Positions 58,229 to 64,000 of a stretch of DNA of 64,000 bases are shown here, piece after piece. The DNA comes from Stomorhina lunata (lineage: Eukaryota; Arthropoda; Insecta; Diptera; Rhiniidae), in contig OW121742.1 in the NCBI GenBank assembly GCA_933228675.1, forward strand, positions 124,101,983 through 124,165,982, written 5' to 3'. The notes beneath the pieces were generated by a model. The model was not told the origin of the DNA, ran no database searches, and saw only the letters and a list, made by a program, of their open reading frames with translations. Both the position numbers and the translations under genes were made by a program. Every line of letters begins with the position of its first letter. The first letter of the stretch is position 1.

Positions 58229-60360
58229 ATAAAAAGCTTTCAAAAAGCTTTTAACAATAAAAAACTTAATATATTTTAATATATTATATATTTTATAGTC
58301 ATATTTGAGCGTTTCTTTGTAATTATTGTTATAAATTGGATTAGGGGAAAAATAAAATCATTTAAGAGCTTTATTTTCAATTACTGTTATAAATGTATTT
58401 TAATTTGTATTTTCAGAAACGTTCAAAAATGTTTATAATCATAAAAGCTTTCAAAAAGCTTTAAACAATAAAAAGTTTTAAGCAATAAAAAGCTTTTAAT
58501 AAGATTTTGTCATCATATTTGAGAGTTTCTTTGCAAAAATTGATGAAAAATTGTTGAAATCACTTCATAAGTTACCAAAGTAATAAAAGCTTTAGAAATA
58601 GCTTTAAAAAACATTTACAATATAATTATTTTTAATTGTACTAAACTCTTAAAAGATCATAAACGCTTTCCAAAAGCATTAAAATGAAAGCTTGAACAAA
58701 GCTCCTTGAATAATTTTTAGTTTTTCTATAAAATTTTTGTTACTAATTTGTTAAAAGTCTTAGGAAACGCTTTAAAAGTGTTTTAAGAAATAAGAATTTC
58801 TAAAAGCTTTTTTGATGACTAATTTAAATAAAGCTTTTGTATATACCTAAATACCGGTTTTGAAAGCACTATTAGTGCGAATTATATTGACCAATTCTGG
58901 CTTTTTTGAAAATATGAAAAACAATAGATGGCGCTGTTTTCCGGCGAGGGTCTTAGGCCTTAGTTTTCTATAGAAAAGTAAACGTTTCAAATATTGTATA
59001 CAATTTTTTTTAGTCCCAACCAATATTATAATTTTTTTAGTTTTTAATGGTAGCTTTTTAATAAAATTTTAGGTTTTCAATAAATCAAATATTTTTATCT
59101 TTAAGGGATTTTTTTTAAATTTTTTTGAAGATTTTGTTTAAACATTTTTTTCAAAAAGTTTTTGATGATTTTTTTTCGTACTTTTTTTTACATTTTTTCT
59201 ATAATTTTTTAATCTTTATTCTCAAAAAAGAAAGGTACTAGCTTTGGTTTTATATTACATTTACATATATAGTTTTTTACAAATTATTCAACAAATTTAT
59301 TTTTTATTTTTTTTTCAATTTTTTAATAAGAGTATATTTTATTAATATTAAGTTTAAAAAGTTTAACAAAGTTTCAATTTTCAGCTTTTCTTTAGTTTTT
59401 CTTAAATGATTTTAAACCAAAAAAATTAAGGTTTTTCAACATAGATTTTATTCAATATTTAATAAAATTTGAAAATAAAATCGTTTTCTTGTATAGATTT
59501 CCTATCACACTCATAACAACTTAAGGCAGCTGGAGGAAAATGAAAGTAGAATAAGAATGAAAATAATATTTTGGTGTAAACAAATTTTAAAATATATAAA
59601 ATTAATAGTGTAAACATATTTCATTTTTTTTTTCTGTAGAAAAATTTTCCTTAAAACTTGAAAAAATTTAAATTTAAAAATGTTTTCAAAAAAATTATGA
59701 ATTTTTCAACCATATTTCTTAATTTTCCTTAGAAATATTTCGATATTTGTAAACGAAACTAAAAAATTCATTAAGTTTTGAATTAAGTTTAAAAAAATCG
59801 CTACATTTGCCTTTAAAACTTCAAAGTTATGAGGATTTTAGAAACATCCTAGAATTTTCATCATTTTTAAACCTTTACAGCTCTTGTCTGTGAAGAGGTT
59901 TCTGTTAACTCTGCTCTGAAAGCTGTAAATATTAACATTACTGTAAAGTTTTATGCTTGTTTGTTTACATTGAAAAGCTTAAAAAAGTATTGCCTTATCA
60001 CAGGCGCCAAATTATATTTGTTTACATTGTAAACACTCACATTGGGGTAATTGAGAAAGTTTTGGATTTTGAACAAAAAATTTAAAATTATCAGTAAAAA
60101 TTAAAAATTTTTAAATAAAATTAAAATTTTCAATAAAAATTATTAATTTCAAAAACAAATTGTATTTTCAATTAAAATTTAGTGTTTGATATTTTTCAGT
60201 ATAAATCAAAATATGTATAAAATTATTATATTAAGATGGAATGTCATGTATTTCGGAAAAGACCTTCTCTGTTATACCAATTATAAAAATTTTATTCGGA
60301 TAGTGATACATTTTTTTTTCAAGAAATTAAATAAAACTTTATATAAAAAGTTTCGGTTTA
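58229..60360. other. AT-rich non-coding DNA
   Basis: 58229-58840 is a decayed continuation of the AAGCTTT repeat. Beyond this, unique. 58900-58960 is a less AT-rich patch with a CTCF-like word. The ORF at 60186-60515 runs into the following array and is not a gene. Confidence 0.45.
58926..58935 (+). promoter_or_regulatory. CTCF-like motif AGATGGCGCT
   Basis: Perfect match to the fly CTCF core AGRKGGCGCY as I remember it, in a small GC-richer island (AATAGATGGCGCTGTTTTCC). Chance occurrence is possible. Confidence 0.25.
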
Positions 60361-60364
60361 TAAT

Positions 60365-61625
60365 TTTTGTTAGGAAATTTTTTTATATGAAAAGTTTTTT
60401 TAGAAAAAATTTTTCTATAAAAAAATTTTATATACAAAAATGTTCTATAAAAAAGATTTTATATGAAAAATTTTCTATAAAAAAAAAAAAATTTTATATG
60501 AAAAATTTTCTATAAACAATTTTTATATGAAAAATTTTCTATAAAAAAAAATTTATATAAAAATTTTCTATAAACAATTTTTATCTGAAAAATTTTCTAT
60601 AAAAAAAAATTGTATATGAAAAATTTTCTATAAACAATTTTTATATGAAAAATTTTCTTTAAAAAAACTTTTATATGAAAAATTTTCTATAAACAATTTT
60701 TATATGAAAAATTTTCTATAAACAATTTTTATATGAAAAATTTTCTTTAAACAATTTTATATGAAAAATTTTCTATAAAATTTTTATATGAAATATTTTC
60801 TATAAAATTTTTATATGAAAAATTTTCTATAAAATTTTTATATAAAAAATTTTCTATAAAATTTTTATATGAAAAATTTTCTATACAAAATTTTAATATG
60901 AAAAATTTTCTATAAAATTTTTATATAAAAAATTTTCTATACAAAATTTTAATATGAAAAATTTTCTATAAAATTTTTATATGAAAAATTTTTTATATTA
61001 AAAATTTTCTATAAAATTTTTATATGAAAAATTTTCTATAAAATTTTTATATGAAAAATTTTCAATACTAAAAATTTTGTATTGAAAAATTTTCTATAAA
61101 ATTTTTATATGAAAAATTTTCTATAAAATTTTTACATGAAAAATTTTCTATAAAATTTTTACATGAAAAATTTTCTATAAAATTTTTATAGGAAAAATTT
61201 TCTATAAAATTTTTATATGAAAAATTTTCTATAAAATTTTTACATGAAAAATGTTCTATACAAAATTTTAATATGGAAAATTTTCCATAAAATTTTTATA
61301 TAAAAAATTTTCTATACAAAATTTTAATATGAAAAATTTTCTATAAAAAATTTTTATATGAAAAATTTTCTATAAAAAATTTTTATATGAAAAATTTCCT
61401 ATAAAAAATTTTTATAAAAAAAATTTTCTATAAAAAATTTTTATATGAAAAATTTTCTATAAAAAATTTTTATATGAAAAATTTTCTATAAAATTTTTAT
61501 ATGAAAAATTTTCTATAAAATTTTTATATGAAAAATTTTCTTTAAAATTTTTATATGAAAAATTTTCAATACAAAATTTTTATATAAAAATTTTCTATAA
61601 AAAATTTTTATATATTTTTTTTTTA
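60365..61625 (+). repeat. ~27-bp monomer array (TATATGAAAAATTTTCTATA)
   Basis: Monomers GAAAAATTTTCTATAAAATT + TTTATAT, about 27 bp, with longer variants carrying AACAA or extra A. TATAGAAAATTTT/AAAATTTTCTATA are inverted within neighbouring units. Confidence 0.9.
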
Positions 61626-63530
61626 ATAAAACTTAAAATAAAACTGATAATATTCGATACCATGAAATTTTTACTTAAAGTTTAAAAACATCAAATAAAG
61701 TTTCAAAAAGTTTTAACTTTTGGCATAAAATCTAAATTGTTGTTTAAAAATTAAATCTACTTCCATTTCCTTTGGTCCAGCTGTTTAAAATTAACAAAAT
61801 TCTTTATAATTCCTATAAATTTTTAAAAATTTTTCTTTTGCAATTTTGGCTTTTGACAAAAAACAATGCAAAATCATATTTAAATCTCATTTGTTTTTGG
61901 AGAATACATTTTTTTAAATCGTTAACTACAACCAGGGATTTTAATTTCATATTCATTAATAATTTAAATTAACAATATAAAAAATTGTTTAAGATTTTAA
62001 AAAAGCAGCTAGAAAATTGGTTTGATTTTAGATAGTTTTTATTTTTTTTTGTTAATTTAATATACAACTATTTAAATAATTATAATTTTTTATGAAATTT
62101 TGCTGTTTTACAAAAGCTTAAATATTTTTTCTGTGAATTAAAAAAAAGGAAACAAAAATTGTATGTTAAAAAATCAAAATTTAGTTACTTTTCTGAAAGT
62201 TGAGCTTTTTCTATTAATATTTTACATAAGTTATTTTCTTTAAAAACAGAAAGATATTTAAGGAGTTAGTAATTAAAAGTTTTAGAGGTTAAGAGATTTC
62301 ATTTTACAATAGTTTAGCTTTTGTTTTCTGCTATTTTTTTTATTTAATTAAAGCGTTTTTTCTTTTTTAAAGAGTTTTGAATAAATTCTTTTTTTTTTTT
62401 TTTTTGGAAAAATCGCGCCCTGTCGGCTTCTGTTTAACGTTGCTTTTAATAATTTTGTTTGGTTTAAAACTTTAATGCCAATCAACCTTTGTTTTAAGCT
62501 TTTTTTTTTAGATCTGAAGTTTCTCAAAAAACTTGTCGTAAATGATTTTTTAAAGATTTATTTTCAGAAATCTTTAGCTATTTTCCAACCTATTTTTTTT
62601 TGTTTAAAAAATGTTAAGTTTTTTTGTTTGTTTAATTTCTTTTTAAGTTTTTAATTTATGTTTAATTCGTTTACCAAGTGAAATATTTTCTTTTAATTTT
62701 TCTTAAGTTTCAGTGAAAATTAAATTATTGTATTTTGTTTTAAATTTATTTAAATTTTGTGGCAAATATTTTTGTTAATTCTTTTTGTAGTTGGTGTATT
62801 AAAAAGTTGTTATTTGTTTTTGTTGCTGAAAAAGTGGTGCGCGGTGCATAATTGTACTAATTTTTATTTTCATTATTATTTTAATTTTTAATTATTTTGT
62901 TAATTTTTATTTTCTTTTTTTTTTGGTTTTCAGTTTTATTTTGTTAGTAAATAAGCTAAACATTTTTGGTTAAATTTTAATTCATGATTTTTTGTTTATA
63001 TTTTATATATATTTATTTAATTTTTAAATATATATTATATATTTTTACTTATTATTGGTGTGTAAAAGTGTTGTGGGTTTTCTGTGTATTTTTGTTAATC
63101 TTTGGTTCTACTTTTCATTTTTAAGGGGGTCCTACTTTATGTTTCTGTTAAAAGTCATTTACTAAATATTTGTTAATCTACTATAAGTGTTTGAATGTTT
63201 TTTTGTTTTGTTTAATAAATTTATTATGACTGTGGTATTTTTGTTGTTGTTGTTTTTTAGGTGGGTTTTATTTTTATTTAGTTTTTTTTAGTGTTAGTAT
63301 TTTTTTCAAATATAATTTTAAATTAACAGAAAGCAACACAATTTTTTTCTAATTTTTAATAAAAAAAAGTTACACAATTTTAAAATATTCGACCTCATAT
63401 TTTAATGAAATTTGTTAAACACATTTAATCGTTTGTTAGGATTTTTCAAAATTTAAAAGTACCTTAAAATTATTTTATGACTCAATATAATAATCTAAGA
63501 AATTTGCCAGCGGTCCTTAAAGCGAAGATA
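61626..63530. other. AT-rich unique DNA
   Basis: T-rich runs on the plus strand over about 1.5 kb. No coding exon, transposon or RNA gene recognised. The ORF at 61772-61972 is low-complexity. Confidence 0.45.
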
Positions 63531-63612
63531 ACGGAGTCTTTAGATCAAAGTGGATATTTCGGATATTAAAATAACCGGACAGTCTAAAAGCTGAACGAAG
63601 ATTCGAAATTTA

Positions 63613-64000
63613 AAAATAATGCTCTAAATATCCTTTATAAGGGAACATAAGAGTTAAGATCAAGACGAATTTGTTTTAAGTCGAAATAATGCTCTAAATA
63701 TCCTTTATAAGGGGACATAAGAGTTAAGATCAAGACGAATTTGTTTTAAGTCGAAATAATGCTCTAAATATCCTTTATAAGGGGACATAAGAGTTAAGAT
63801 CAAGACGAATTTGTTTTAAGTCGAAATAATGCTCTAAATATCCTTTATAAGGGGACATAAGAGTTAAGATCAAGACGAATTTGTTTTAAGTCGAAATAAT
63901 GCTTTAAATATCCTTTATAAGGGGACATACGAGTTAAGATCAAGACGAATTTGTTTTAAGTCGAAATAATGCTCTAAATATCCTTTATAAGGGGACATAA
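63613..64000 (+). repeat. 70-bp tandem repeat, runs off window edge
   Basis: Unit starts (GAAATAATGCTCTAAATATC) at 63683, 63753, 63823, 63893 and 63963, plus a first imperfect one at 63613. Period exactly 70 bp, nearly identical copies, at least 5.5 units. The unit includes CCTTTATAAGGGGACATAAG and GTTAAGATCAAGACGAATTT. The array continues beyond 64000. Confidence 0.95.

Overview
The window looks like intergenic and intronic DNA from a dipteran, most likely a calyptrate (blowfly or house-fly type) fly. The evidence is very high A+T content, one split gene with GT..AG splice sites, an arthropod-type Inr/MTE/DPE core promoter, and decayed insect transposons. Nothing looks bacterial. It is dominated by tandem repeats and transposon remnants. 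Only one protein gene can be supported.

The gene, on the minus strand, has two exons (49373-49703 and 46213-46460) that join in frame to a 192-residue TPR protein, the fly counterpart of TTC36/HBP21. Its 2.9-kb intron is filled with a decayed GAAC-rich repeat and holds a perfect 40-bp inverted repeat. A second expression signal, near the left edge (TSS about 433, minus strand), is a TATA-less Inr+MTE+DPE promoter whose transcript would leave the window.

Layout: 1-2.3 kb, promoter and AT-rich DNA. 2.4-4.4 kb, LINE remnant and old duplications. 5.2-17 kb, four large arrays of 29-31-bp monomers. 17-34 kb, a transposon graveyard: tRNA-derived SINE-like piece, three LINE RNase H remnants, an 11-bp satellite, a 533-bp hAT MITE with an exact 8-bp target duplication, a LINE RT tail, a mariner-like transposase remnant, a 625-bp LINE-derived element with a 9-bp target duplication and a matching empty site, and a ~90-bp satellite. 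34.5-44 kb, three arrays built on a CTATAG-centred palindrome. 46-50 kb, the TTC36 gene. 50-64 kb, three more hairpin-monomer arrays, an AAGCTT-rich 674-bp duplication and a 70-bp repeat that runs off the right edge.

The most unusual feature is the set of roughly ten arrays, 1.2-2.7 kb each, whose monomers are self-complementary and mostly 29-32 bp long. Several are exactly 31 bp (about three helical turns), including one short array of unrelated sequence. Some arrays switch orientation at their palindromes, and one shows a 17-monomer (527-bp) block duplication.
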